Made by a program: the position numbers and the translations under genes. From Lysobacteraceae bacterium (GTDB taxonomy: Bacteria > Pseudomonadota > Gammaproteobacteria > Xanthomonadales > Rhodanobacteraceae): DNA of 64,000 nucleotides. The notes under the pieces were generated by a model that was given only the letters and a program-made list of their open reading frames with translations, did not search any database and was not told the origin of the DNA. Shown here piece by piece: positions 48,393 to 56,750 of the stretch. How positions within the stretch are numbered: position 1 is the first letter of the stretch; the number at the start of each line of letters is the position of its first letter. The stretch is from contig SEHB01000006.1 in NCBI GenBank assembly GCA_004143945.1, positions 142,496 through 206,495 on the forward strand, written 5' to 3'.

Positions 48393-50384
48393 ATGAAACG
48401 ACGTCTCTTGGGCGCGATGCTCGTCGTGTGCGGCGTGCCCGCGTTCGCTCACGCAGGCGTGATCGACGAGGCGCGCAAGGCCGAAGCCGACGCGATGCAA
48501 GCCTGGACCGCCTGGGGCGGCGAAGTCGGCGTGCGCTGGAACCGCCCATTGCTCGAATTGCTCGGCCTCACGGTCGAGCCGGTCGCCGAGCAGCGCCTCG
48601 CGCGCAGCAACGCGCGCCGGCACGAGTGGTTCGCGCTGCGCGACAGCGGCGGCTTGCGCTTCATCGTGCGCAACGGCGCCTTGCAGCGCTTCAGCGAGGG
48701 TTCGCTGCAGATGCGCGGCGGCTACCAGCTGCGCCTGCGCGACGGCAGCCGCATCGACCTGCGCGAGCTCACGCTGCGCGTTCGCAGCGGCGATCCCCGG
48801 ATCATCGACCTCGTCGGTGCAGACGGCCGGGCGTGGTTCTATACCGACCGTCTCATGTTCGAGCTCGTCGACGGCAAGCGCCGTCTCGCGATCCAGGCCG
48901 CGGACGTGCGCATGGCGCCCGAACTCGCGCGCCGCCTCGGTCGCGCCGACGCCGCGCACCAGGAGGTCGCAGACCTCGCATTGACGACGCAGGTGCATGT
49001 CGAAGGCAGCGACGCAGCCATCGCGGGCGTCTGCAGCCCGTATCCGTGGCCCGGCGTCGCGGTGCCCGAAGCGCCCGGCGAGACCTACCAGGCCGACCTG
49101 TTCATGCAGAACTTCTCGATCTCGTCGGTCGACTGCATGAGTTGCGACGGCGTGGCCGGCAACGACGGCACGATCGCGTGGGCACCTTCCTCGACGCTGC
49201 GCAACAACGTCAACAACGGCACGCTGCAGCCCACCGTCTCGGGCGACCCGCTTGGCACCAGCACGGCGCCGTACACCGCGACGATCCGCTGGCAGCAGAT
49301 GTTCACCGGCAACGTCGATCCGTACGCCAATGACCAGCATCCGTACCTGATCTGGAACCTCTACCGCATCAATGCGGACGGCAGCATCGAGCAGATCGGC
49401 CGCTCCGGCGTGAAACATGCCTTCCTGACCGTCAATGGCGGCTGCCTCGACAGCTGCAACGATCCGCACATCCTCGGTCGCGGTTGCAGCGACACCTACG
49501 GCACCTTCAACAACGACAGCCCGGGCGACATGGGGCCGCGTTCGGAAATCGTGCCCGCGAAGGGGATCTGGGGTCGCTGCGGTTCGATCTGGGACGCGGA
49601 CTGCAACGGCAGTCCGTCCGACAACGGCAACGACTTCTGGACCCAGCGCATGAAGGTGCGCGAGTCTCAGGTCGCGGCGACGCTGCATCCGGGTGCGAGC
49701 TACATCATGGATTCGTGGTACCTCGCGCGCGACGACATCAACATCTACAACTCGATGGCGACGCTGACCGGAACGCCGAATTACGCCAGCGGCATCTGGA
49801 ACTTCAGCGGGCAGGGCAATTACAAACTGGGTCCCGCGATCGACCGCTGGGTCAACCCGGCGGCGCCGGGCGCGAATGCGATGAACACCGAACTCGTCGC
49901 GCCCGAGGGCCACGCCAAGGTCGCGGTCAAGGCGACCGATCTCGGCGGCGGCAACTGGCGCTACGACTATGCGGTGATGAACTTCGACTTCGCGCGCGCG
50001 CTGATGCAACCCGCGGACGGAAGCGGGCCGAATCCGCGCGTGCTCGGCAACCGCGGCTTCGACCGATTCGCGATCCCGCTGCCGACGAGCGCGGTGGTCG
50101 TGTCCACCTCGTTCAGCAACGGCACCCACGATGCCGCCGATCCATGGACCGTGGATCGTGCCGCCGACCAGCTGGCGTGGGTCGCGCCAGCCGGCGCGAG
50201 CCTCGACTGGGGCACGCTGTATTCGTTTTCGGTCACGCTCGCGGCCGCGCCGACGCAAGGTGCGTCCGCGCTGCGCGTCGCCGAAGCGGGTACGCCGGCG
50301 GCGTACGAGGTTGCGACGCTCGTACCCGACGTGGTCGATCCGAACGACGTGATCTTCGAAAACGGCTTCGAGGCGTCGCCCTGA
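48393..50384 (+). CDS. Exported protein, paralogue 2, with C-terminal IFENGFE tail
   Basis: The 663-residue protein has a signal peptide (1-22, ending AHA-GV). Conserved features are Cys214 (CSPYPWPG), a CxxC at 248-251 (CMSC), DQHPYLIWNLYR at about 314-325, and Cys351/355/365/396/404 in GGCLDSC, GRGCSDTYG and GRCGSIWDADC. The family motif WRYDYAVMNFDFAR is present. The sequence ends DPNDVIFENGFEASP. ATG 48393 has GGGGTGG upstream. Paralogue 3 follows after 75 bp. The family core recalls uncharacterised secreted proteins I remember from planctomycetes; this is memory, not a search. Confidence 0.75.
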   Translation: MKRRLLGAMLVVCGVPAFAHAGVIDEARKAEADAMQAWTAWGGEVGVRWNRPLLELLGLTVEPVAEQRLARSNARRHEWFALRDSGGLRFIVRNGALQRFSEGSLQMRGGYQLRLRDGSRIDLRELTLRVRSGDPRIIDLVGADGRAWFYTDRLMFELVDGKRRLAIQAADVRMAPELARRLGRADAAHQEVADLALTTQVHVEGSDAAIAGVCSPYPWPGVAVPEAPGETYQADLFMQNFSISSVDCMSCDGVAGNDGTIAWAPSSTLRNNVNNGTLQPTVSGDPLGTSTAPYTATIRWQQMFTGNVDPYANDQHPYLIWNLYRINADGSIEQIGRSGVKHAFLTVNGGCLDSCNDPHILGRGCSDTYGTFNNDSPGDMGPRSEIVPAKGIWGRCGSIWDADCNGSPSDNGNDFWTQRMKVRESQVAATLHPGASYIMDSWYLARDDINIYNSMATLTGTPNYASGIWNFSGQGNYKLGPAIDRWVNPAAPGANAMNTELVAPEGHAKVAVKATDLGGGNWRYDYAVMNFDFARALMQPADGSGPNPRVLGNRGFDRFAIPLPTSAVVVSTSFSNGTHDAADPWTVDRAADQLAWVAPAGASLDWGTLYSFSVTLAAAPTQGASALRVAEAGTPAAYEVATLVPDVVDPNDVIFENGFEASP

Positions 50385-50459
50385 GCGACGCGCAGCGCCG
50401 CGCGGCCTGACGGGGGCGTCCGCAGCGACGCCCGTGACATACATGATGGGGTGAATTGC

Positions 50460-52460
50460 ATGAAGAAGCTTCTGATCGTCCTCGCCGTCGCGTTCGCGTG
50501 TCCGGCCGCCGCGGGTGTCATCGATACCGCGCAGAAGGCCGACGCGCAGTCGCAGTCGACGCAGGCATGGTCGGCGTGGGGTGGCAACCTCGGCCTGCGC
50601 TGGAACCGCGACCTGTTCGAAACCGTCGGCGTGCAGGTGCTCGAGGGCGACCAGCGCGTCGACATGCGGGATCGCCGGCTGCACGAATGGTTCCAGGTAC
50701 GCGAAGCGGGCGGCCTCAAGTTCATCGTGCGCAACGGCATCCTGCAGCGTTTCAGCGAGGGCGCGATCCAGATGCGCGGTGGCCACGCGCTGCGCCTGCC
50801 CGACGGCAGCCGCATCGACCTGCGCGATGCCTCGCTGCGCGTGCGCGCGGGCAGCGACAACATCCTCGATCTCGTCAGTGGCGACGGCAAGGCCTGGTTC
50901 TACATCGATCGCCTGATGTTCGAACTCGTCGACGGCGATCGCCGCCTCGCGATCCAGGCCGCGGACATGCGTATCGCGCCCGCACTGGCTGCGCGCATCG
51001 GGCGACCCGACCTCGCAGACATCGAGATCGCCGACCTCGCGCTGCATTCGGAGGTCTACGTGCAAGGCGGCAACGCGATGGCCGGCACCTGCAGCCCGTA
51101 CCCGTGGCCCGGCGTCGGTGTGCCCGAAGCGCCCGGGGAGACCTACGAGGCGGACCTGTTCATGCAGAACTTCTCGATGAGCCCGGTCGGTTGCCAGAGC
51201 TGCGACGGGCCCGGCGGCGCGAGCGACGGCACGATCGCGTGGGCGCCGTCATCAACGCTCAAGAACAACGTCAACAACGGCAGCCTGCAGGCGACCATCG
51301 CGGGCGATCCGCTGGGTACCAGCACGGCGCTGCACACGGCGACCATCGCGTGGTACATGATGTTCACGGGCAGCCCGCCGACCTGGTTCGATCCCTACAA
51401 GAACGACCAGCACCCGTACCTGATCTGGAACGTGTACCGCTTCAATGCGGATGGCAGCATCGAGCAGATCGGTCGCTCCTCGGTCAAGCACGCGTGGCTG
51501 ACGACCAATGGCGGCTGCCTCGACAGCTGCAACGAGTCGCACATCCTCGGCCGAGGCTGCAGCGACACCTACGGCGTCGGCAACAATGACAATCCAGGCG
51601 ACCTCGGGCCACGCTCCGAAATCGTGCCTGCCACCGGCATCTGGGGTCGTTGCGGCTCGATCTGGGACGCGGACTGCGACGGCAACGAAAGCAGCAACGG
51701 CAACGACAGCTGGACGCGACGCATGAAGGTGCGCGAGTCGCAGGTCGAGGCCGCGTCGCATCCGGGCGCGAGCTACATGGTGGATTCCTGGTACATCGCG
51801 CGCGACGACATCAACATCTACAACTCGATGGCCACGGTCACCGGCACGCCGAACTACAGCGGCGGCAACTGGAACTTCAGCGGCCAGGGCAATTACCGGC
51901 TCGGCGCTGCGATCGACCGCTGGGTCGATCCGGCCAATCCGCCGGCCAACAGCGCGAACAGCGAACTCGACGTCAACGAAGGCCACGCGAAGGTCGCGGT
52001 CAAGGCCACCGATCTCGGCGACGGCGTGTGGCGCTACGACTACGCGGTCATGAACTTCGACTTCGCGCGCGCGGTGCTGCAGGGCCAGGGCAGCGGCAAC
52101 GGCCCGAATCCCCGCGTGGTCAGCAATCGCGGCTTCGACAGTTTCAGCATTCCGCTGCCGTCGGGCCAGGCACTGCTCGCCTCGAAATTCAGCAACGGCA
52201 CCCATGACAATGCGGGCGCGTGGACGCTGGACACGAGCGGTGACCGCGTGACCTGGACAGCGCCCGAGGGTGCCACGCTCGACTGGGGCTCGCTGTATAC
52301 GTTCTCGGTGACGGTCGCAGCGCCGCCGGTGCAGGGCGGTTCGTCGCTGCGCGTCGCGCAGGCCGGCACGCCGCAGGCATACGAAGTGGCGACGCTGGTG
52401 CCCGAACCCTTCGATCCGAACGACGTGATCTTCGAGGACGGGTTCGAAGCGGCGCCGTGA
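50460..52460 (+). CDS. Exported protein, paralogue 3, with C-terminal IFEDGFE tail
   Basis: The 666-residue protein has a signal peptide MKKLLIVLAVAFACPAAA. It is the closest relative of paralogue 2, with colinear sequence throughout: CSPYPWPG, CQSC, DQHPYLIWNVYR, GGCLDSCNESHILGRGC, GRCGSIWDADC and WRYDYAVMNFDFAR. It ends DPNDVIFEDGFEAAP. Cytochrome 2 follows with almost no gap. GGGGTG precedes ATG 50460. The function is unknown; co-occurrence with pentaheme cytochromes suggests an extracytoplasmic redox task. Confidence 0.75.
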   Translation: MKKLLIVLAVAFACPAAAGVIDTAQKADAQSQSTQAWSAWGGNLGLRWNRDLFETVGVQVLEGDQRVDMRDRRLHEWFQVREAGGLKFIVRNGILQRFSEGAIQMRGGHALRLPDGSRIDLRDASLRVRAGSDNILDLVSGDGKAWFYIDRLMFELVDGDRRLAIQAADMRIAPALAARIGRPDLADIEIADLALHSEVYVQGGNAMAGTCSPYPWPGVGVPEAPGETYEADLFMQNFSMSPVGCQSCDGPGGASDGTIAWAPSSTLKNNVNNGSLQATIAGDPLGTSTALHTATIAWYMMFTGSPPTWFDPYKNDQHPYLIWNVYRFNADGSIEQIGRSSVKHAWLTTNGGCLDSCNESHILGRGCSDTYGVGNNDNPGDLGPRSEIVPATGIWGRCGSIWDADCDGNESSNGNDSWTRRMKVRESQVEAASHPGASYMVDSWYIARDDINIYNSMATVTGTPNYSGGNWNFSGQGNYRLGAAIDRWVDPANPPANSANSELDVNEGHAKVAVKATDLGDGVWRYDYAVMNFDFARAVLQGQGSGNGPNPRVVSNRGFDSFSIPLPSGQALLASKFSNGTHDNAGAWTLDTSGDRVTWTAPEGATLDWGSLYTFSVTVAAPPVQGGSSLRVAQAGTPQAYEVATLVPEPFDPNDVIFEDGFEAAP

Positions 52461-52498
52461 CGATGCTTCAGGCGGTCAGCTCGAGGACGGCGGCGCCG

Positions 52499-54406
52499 AT
52501 GCAGAACGCGAAGCGTCGCGCTGCGCGCTGGCTGGCGTGGGTGATCGGCAGCTCGGCGATGGCCGCGCTGCCGATCGCGCTCGCGCTCGATTTCACGCCG
52601 CATGGCACCCAGCCGGGCCTCGATGCCGCGCTTGCATCGGTGAGTACCTGCACCGACTGCCACCGCAGCCTCGATCCGGCGAATGATGCGTTCATGCCGC
52701 ATTCGAGCTGGGGCGGGTCGATGATGGCGAATGCGTTGCGCGACCCGCTGTTCTGGGCCGCGCTCGACGTCGCCAACAATGACGCCGCGAGCATCGGCAA
52801 GCCCGGCGTGGGCGACTACTGCCTGCGATGCCATACGCCGCGCGGCTGGTACGGCGGACGCGTGGTGAAGAACGGCTTCGGCGGCGACGCCGGCCCCGGC
52901 GGCGAGAGTGGCTGCCAGCTTCAGGGGGATTACGCCAAGAAGGATCGCAAGTCGAACGACTACTCGGGCGTCGACTGCCATTACTGCCATCGCCTGATGC
53001 CGCAGGGGCCGAATGGCGAGCCGCACATCAGCGGCAACGCGAATGCCTGGCTCGATGATTCGCTGACCTGCGACAACGTGCCGGGATCGTTCGGTCCGTG
53101 CCGCCGAGGGCCGTACCGATACACCGAAGGCGATCCGCTCACGGCCCCGCACGGCTGGGCGCAGTCCGACTACCACGCCGATTCCGCGCTGTGCGGCAGT
53201 TGCCACGACGTGACGACGCCGGATACCGATGAAGGGCCATTGCGTACCCTCGTGCTCGCCGACGGCACGGATACGGGCCGGCCTTTCCCGATCGAACGCA
53301 CCTACACCGAATGGACGCGCGGCCTGTACGCGGAAGCGATCCTGCGCGACGGCTTCGGCGACGTTCCGCACGGAACACCCACGGTCGCGAAGGCGCAGCA
53401 CTGCCAGGACTGCCACATGTGGTCCTCGGTGGACCCGCTCGCGAAAGCCTGCGAGTTCAACCCTGCCGGTTCGCGCACCGGCAACCTGCCGGTGCACGTG
53501 TTCGCGGGCGCGAATGCGTGGATGCCCGGGATCATCAAGGCCGAGTTCGGCAGCGACCTGCTGCAGCAACCCGCCGACTTCGACCGCACGATCGCCTCGG
53601 CGAGGGAGATGTTGCAGTCGAGCGCGCAGGTGACAGCCGCGATAACCTCGTACCTGCCCGCCGGTCCCGGAAGCGCGGGTTCGATCGCGCTCGAGGTCAA
53701 GGTCACCAACCTCAGTGGCCACAAGCTGCCGACGGGATACTCGGAAGGGCGGCGCATGTGGCTCAACGTGCAGGTGCGCGACGCCGCCAACCAGATCGTC
53801 GCCGAAAGCGGCGCCTACGATGCCGCCACGGCCACCCTCACCGAAGACACGCAGGCGCGTGTCTACGAAGTGCTGCAGGGCATCTGGAACGCGGGCACCC
53901 AGTCGTGCCAGGTGGAGGAAGGCGGCGCGAAGAAGTTCCATTTCGTTCTGAACAACTGCGTGGCGAAGGACAACCGCATTCCGCCGATCGGCTTCCGCAC
54001 GAAGTCGACCGACGATCCCGATGGCCTCGAGGTGCCCCCGGTCGCCGCGGCGTATCCGGAGACTGCGCCGGGTTCCGGCGTGCTGGTCAACTTCGATCAG
54101 GCGGGCTACACCTTCGGCGTGCCGGCCGGCACCGTGGGTCCGCTCACGGCGACCGCCACCCTCTATCATCAGGTGTCGAGCAGGGAGTACATCGAATTCC
54201 TGCGCGACGAGGCCATCGAACACGCCATCCCCGCGGAGAACGACCTCTGCGCAGGCGGCGCCGATCGTCCGTTCAAGGTCGGCCCGCAGGCGCTCTCGCG
54301 CGGCGCATACATGTACGAGTTGTGGAGCAACCCGTTGCACGGCAAGTCGCCGCCCGAGCCTGCGGGCGCGGTCACGGTGGTCGCCGCGCGGCAGGTACGC
54401 AGATAG
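52499..54406 (+). CDS. Pentaheme c-type cytochrome, exported (second copy)
   Basis: The 635-residue protein has a signal-type N-terminus (RRAARWLAWVIGSSAMAALP) and five CxxCH sites at residues 51-55, 108-112, 160-164, 232-236 and 302-306. It matches cytochrome 1 over its length, including TPHGTQPG near the N-terminus and NLSGHKLPTGYSEGRRMWLN in the C-half. It differs in the last 40 residues and lacks the DGFD motif. ATG 52499 is chosen for GAGGA upstream; GTG 52457 would overlap the previous stop. It follows paralogue 3 as cytochrome 1 follows paralogue 1. Confidence 0.9.
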   Translation: MQNAKRRAARWLAWVIGSSAMAALPIALALDFTPHGTQPGLDAALASVSTCTDCHRSLDPANDAFMPHSSWGGSMMANALRDPLFWAALDVANNDAASIGKPGVGDYCLRCHTPRGWYGGRVVKNGFGGDAGPGGESGCQLQGDYAKKDRKSNDYSGVDCHYCHRLMPQGPNGEPHISGNANAWLDDSLTCDNVPGSFGPCRRGPYRYTEGDPLTAPHGWAQSDYHADSALCGSCHDVTTPDTDEGPLRTLVLADGTDTGRPFPIERTYTEWTRGLYAEAILRDGFGDVPHGTPTVAKAQHCQDCHMWSSVDPLAKACEFNPAGSRTGNLPVHVFAGANAWMPGIIKAEFGSDLLQQPADFDRTIASAREMLQSSAQVTAAITSYLPAGPGSAGSIALEVKVTNLSGHKLPTGYSEGRRMWLNVQVRDAANQIVAESGAYDAATATLTEDTQARVYEVLQGIWNAGTQSCQVEEGGAKKFHFVLNNCVAKDNRIPPIGFRTKSTDDPDGLEVPPVAAAYPETAPGSGVLVNFDQAGYTFGVPAGTVGPLTATATLYHQVSSREYIEFLRDEAIEHAIPAENDLCAGGADRPFKVGPQALSRGAYMYELWSNPLHGKSPPEPAGAVTVVAARQVRR

Positions 54407-54513
54407 GGGGTTCGTGCACCGACGGCATTCCGCGGGTGCGCCGAGGGACGAATCCTGGCTCGATTGGGCGATCGGCCGGCAACCACGAGGCAGGAAACAG
54501 GAGACCGCACCAC

Positions 54514-55125
54514 GTGAATCGAATCTTTCACTGCCTGCCCGGCGTGCTCGCGAGCCTGCTCTGCGCGTGCGCGACGACGTCGCCGCAGGGTCCTCGACCG
54601 GCGGCCGATGCACCCGAGCTCGTCGCCAGCAAGGTCGATGCGGGCGGGCGCATGCGCGGCATCGTGATCAATCGCCGTTATGGCGACTTCTTCATGATCG
54701 ACGGCAAGGAAGTCCACCGCGAGATCGAGCTGGCCTGGGACTACGAGCGTGGCACCGCGATCCGCAGGACCTACGACCTGTCGGGCGCGTTGCTGACGAC
54801 AGAAGATCTTCCGGGTGCGGAAATGCGCCTGACGCCGCTCGAGGACGAGCGCGTCAAGGACCTCGTCCGCGGCTATCCGACGCTCGAGGGCGTCGCCAGC
54901 GAACCCGGCGTCGTGATCTGGGCCGGCGGATTCGTCATGCGCATTCCGGGTGATCGCTACTGCGACAAGGGCACGCGCTGCATCTATGCCACGCTGTCCA
55001 CGGATGGCGGCTTCACGCCGATCGTGCGAGCGATCGTCGACCTGCAACGTGACCGGGTCGTCTATCCGGATTTCGATCCGGGTACACGCTCCAAGACTGC
55101 AACACCTTCCATGGGGAGCAAGTGA
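54514..55125 (+). CDS. Putative lipoprotein in the redox cluster
   Basis: The 203-residue protein starts at GTG 54514 (AGGAGA upstream) as MNRIFHCLPGVLASLLCACA. A lipobox LCA-C follows a short hydrophobic leader, so it is probably a lipoprotein. The mature part has no domain I recognise; VVIWAGGFVMRIPGDRYCDKGTRCIY carries two Cys. Its TGA overlaps the start of the copper-amine-oxidase-like gene (TGATG), so the two are translationally coupled. Confidence 0.7.
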   Translation: MNRIFHCLPGVLASLLCACATTSPQGPRPAADAPELVASKVDAGGRMRGIVINRRYGDFFMIDGKEVHREIELAWDYERGTAIRRTYDLSGALLTTEDLPGAEMRLTPLEDERVKDLVRGYPTLEGVASEPGVVIWAGGFVMRIPGDRYCDKGTRCIYATLSTDGGFTPIVRAIVDLQRDRVVYPDFDPGTRSKTATPSMGSK

Positions 55126-56672
55126 TGCGCAGAACCAAATCGTTGTCGATCCTGTTGTTGCTGCTCGGGAGCGGCGTGGCGGGATCCGCCCTCGCCGATG
55201 CCCCGAACTGCGCGAGCAACGGGACCTTGCTGAGCTGGCCGGCGACCGATCCCATCTGGGAGATGTGCTGGTTGCCGCCGAGCCAGAGCGTGGGACCGGA
55301 CGGCTCGGGCATGGAACTGCGCCAGGTGCACTTCAAGGGGCACCGTGTGCTGAATCGCGCGCACGCGCCGATGCTGTTCGCCGAATACAACGGCAGCACC
55401 TGCTATCGCGACTGGAAGGACGACAATGCGAACTTCCTGTCCGACAACGCGGTGCAGAACCACCTCGGCATCTCGCTCGATCCGCAGAACGCGACCACGT
55501 CATGCGACCGCTCCGACAAGCCGCTCATTTCCTACGGCAACTGCCCATTCCAGTTGCCCGGCTATCCCAATGCAACCGCCGATTGCTTCACCGGCGTCGC
55601 GGTCGAGGACGGTGGCGACCACGTCACCCTGACCACCCAGCACGCGGCCGCGTGGTACCAGTACACCGCACGCTGGACGTTCTACGCCGATGGCCGGATG
55701 GAGCCCGAGTTCGGCTTCGGCAACAACGACGGCACCGGCAACGAGACCACGCACTGGCACCACAACTACTGGCGCATGGAATTCGCGATCGACAACTCGG
55801 TCGAGAACGTGATCAGCATCGACAACGTCGACCAGACGACCGAGTTCAGCGACCTGCGCGATGTCACCGGCGGTCCGGGCGGCGGCCCCGTCACCTGGTC
55901 GGTGCGCAATGCGACCACCGGCAACGGCTACCGCTTCGAACCCGGTCCCGAGGACAGCCTGCTCGCGCCGAACGATTCCGGGCGCGGCTTCCACAACGTC
56001 GACATCATGGCCACGCGCCAGCACGACAACGAGTACGGCGACCGTTCCGACAATCCGCTTGGCGCCTGCGCGATGGACGACGATGTGCTCGTCAATGGCG
56101 AGAGCCTGGTGGGCACCAACGTCGGGACCGCGTTCTACTACCATGTGTCGGTGCGCGACACCTCGAACAACGAATGGCCACCCGGCTGTAGCGGCGGGAA
56201 TTGCCTGCCGCAGGACTCGATGGTGTGCAAGCGCCGCGGCCCGACCATCGTGCCGTTCGGCCCCTGGGTCGAAACGGAACCGACGATCCCGGCCGCGAAC
56301 GTCAGCGGCGGTCCGATCGACGTGATCGTGGTCGAGGGCCAGCAGGCCACCGACAGCTTCGCGCTGGCCAATACCGGTGATCCGGGCAGCTCGCTCGATT
56401 ACACGATCGATACCGCGACCACGTCGTGTGCTACCCCGGTGGCGGTGGCCTGGATCGGCATCAGTCCGGATGCGGGCAGCGTCGCGGCCGGTGCGAACGC
56501 CGTGATCGACGTGAGTGTCGATGCCGCCGCGCTCGCGCAGGGCAACCATTCGGCCCTCGTCTGCGTACGCAGCAATGACCCGCAGAACTCGGTGATCGAG
56601 GTAGCGGTTTCAGTCGAGGTGCAACCTGACCTCGACATGATCTTCGAGGACGGTTTCGAAGCGGCGCCCTGA
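55125..56672 (+). CDS. Copper-amine-oxidase-like exported protein with C-terminal IFEDGFE tail
   Basis: The 515-residue protein has a signal peptide (1-24, ending ALA-DA). Residues about 60-350 resemble the copper amine oxidase catalytic domain: VHFKGHRVLNRAHAPMLFAEY, then WYQYTARWTFYADGRMEPEF and THWHHNYWRMEFAID. In true enzymes the cofactor Tyr lies in N-Y-D/E and copper ligands in HxH. Here Tyr178 is flanked by Trp and Gln, and HWH (210-212) would be the metal pair. A Cys-containing Ig/BACON-like domain follows, then DLDMIFEDGFEAAP. Activity is therefore uncertain. GTG 55122 is an alternative start. Confidence 0.6.
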   Translation: MRRTKSLSILLLLLGSGVAGSALADAPNCASNGTLLSWPATDPIWEMCWLPPSQSVGPDGSGMELRQVHFKGHRVLNRAHAPMLFAEYNGSTCYRDWKDDNANFLSDNAVQNHLGISLDPQNATTSCDRSDKPLISYGNCPFQLPGYPNATADCFTGVAVEDGGDHVTLTTQHAAAWYQYTARWTFYADGRMEPEFGFGNNDGTGNETTHWHHNYWRMEFAIDNSVENVISIDNVDQTTEFSDLRDVTGGPGGGPVTWSVRNATTGNGYRFEPGPEDSLLAPNDSGRGFHNVDIMATRQHDNEYGDRSDNPLGACAMDDDVLVNGESLVGTNVGTAFYYHVSVRDTSNNEWPPGCSGGNCLPQDSMVCKRRGPTIVPFGPWVETEPTIPAANVSGGPIDVIVVEGQQATDSFALANTGDPGSSLDYTIDTATTSCATPVAVAWIGISPDAGSVAAGANAVIDVSVDAAALAQGNHSALVCVRSNDPQNSVIEVAVSVEVQPDLDMIFEDGFEAAP

Positions 56673-56750
56673 CGCCGCCCCGCAGAGGACCTGCCCACTG
56701 CCCGCGTGCCGCTGCGCGCGGGCGACTTCAATTGTTTCGAGAGGGTGACG

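Noticed and set aside
49134..49146. CxxC motif in the paralogues as a heme-binding site
   Set aside because: No His follows the second Cys in any paralogue, so these are not c-type heme sites.
53400..53420. A sixth heme site in either cytochrome
   Set aside because: Other Cys residues lack the CxxCH context; only five complete motifs were found in each.
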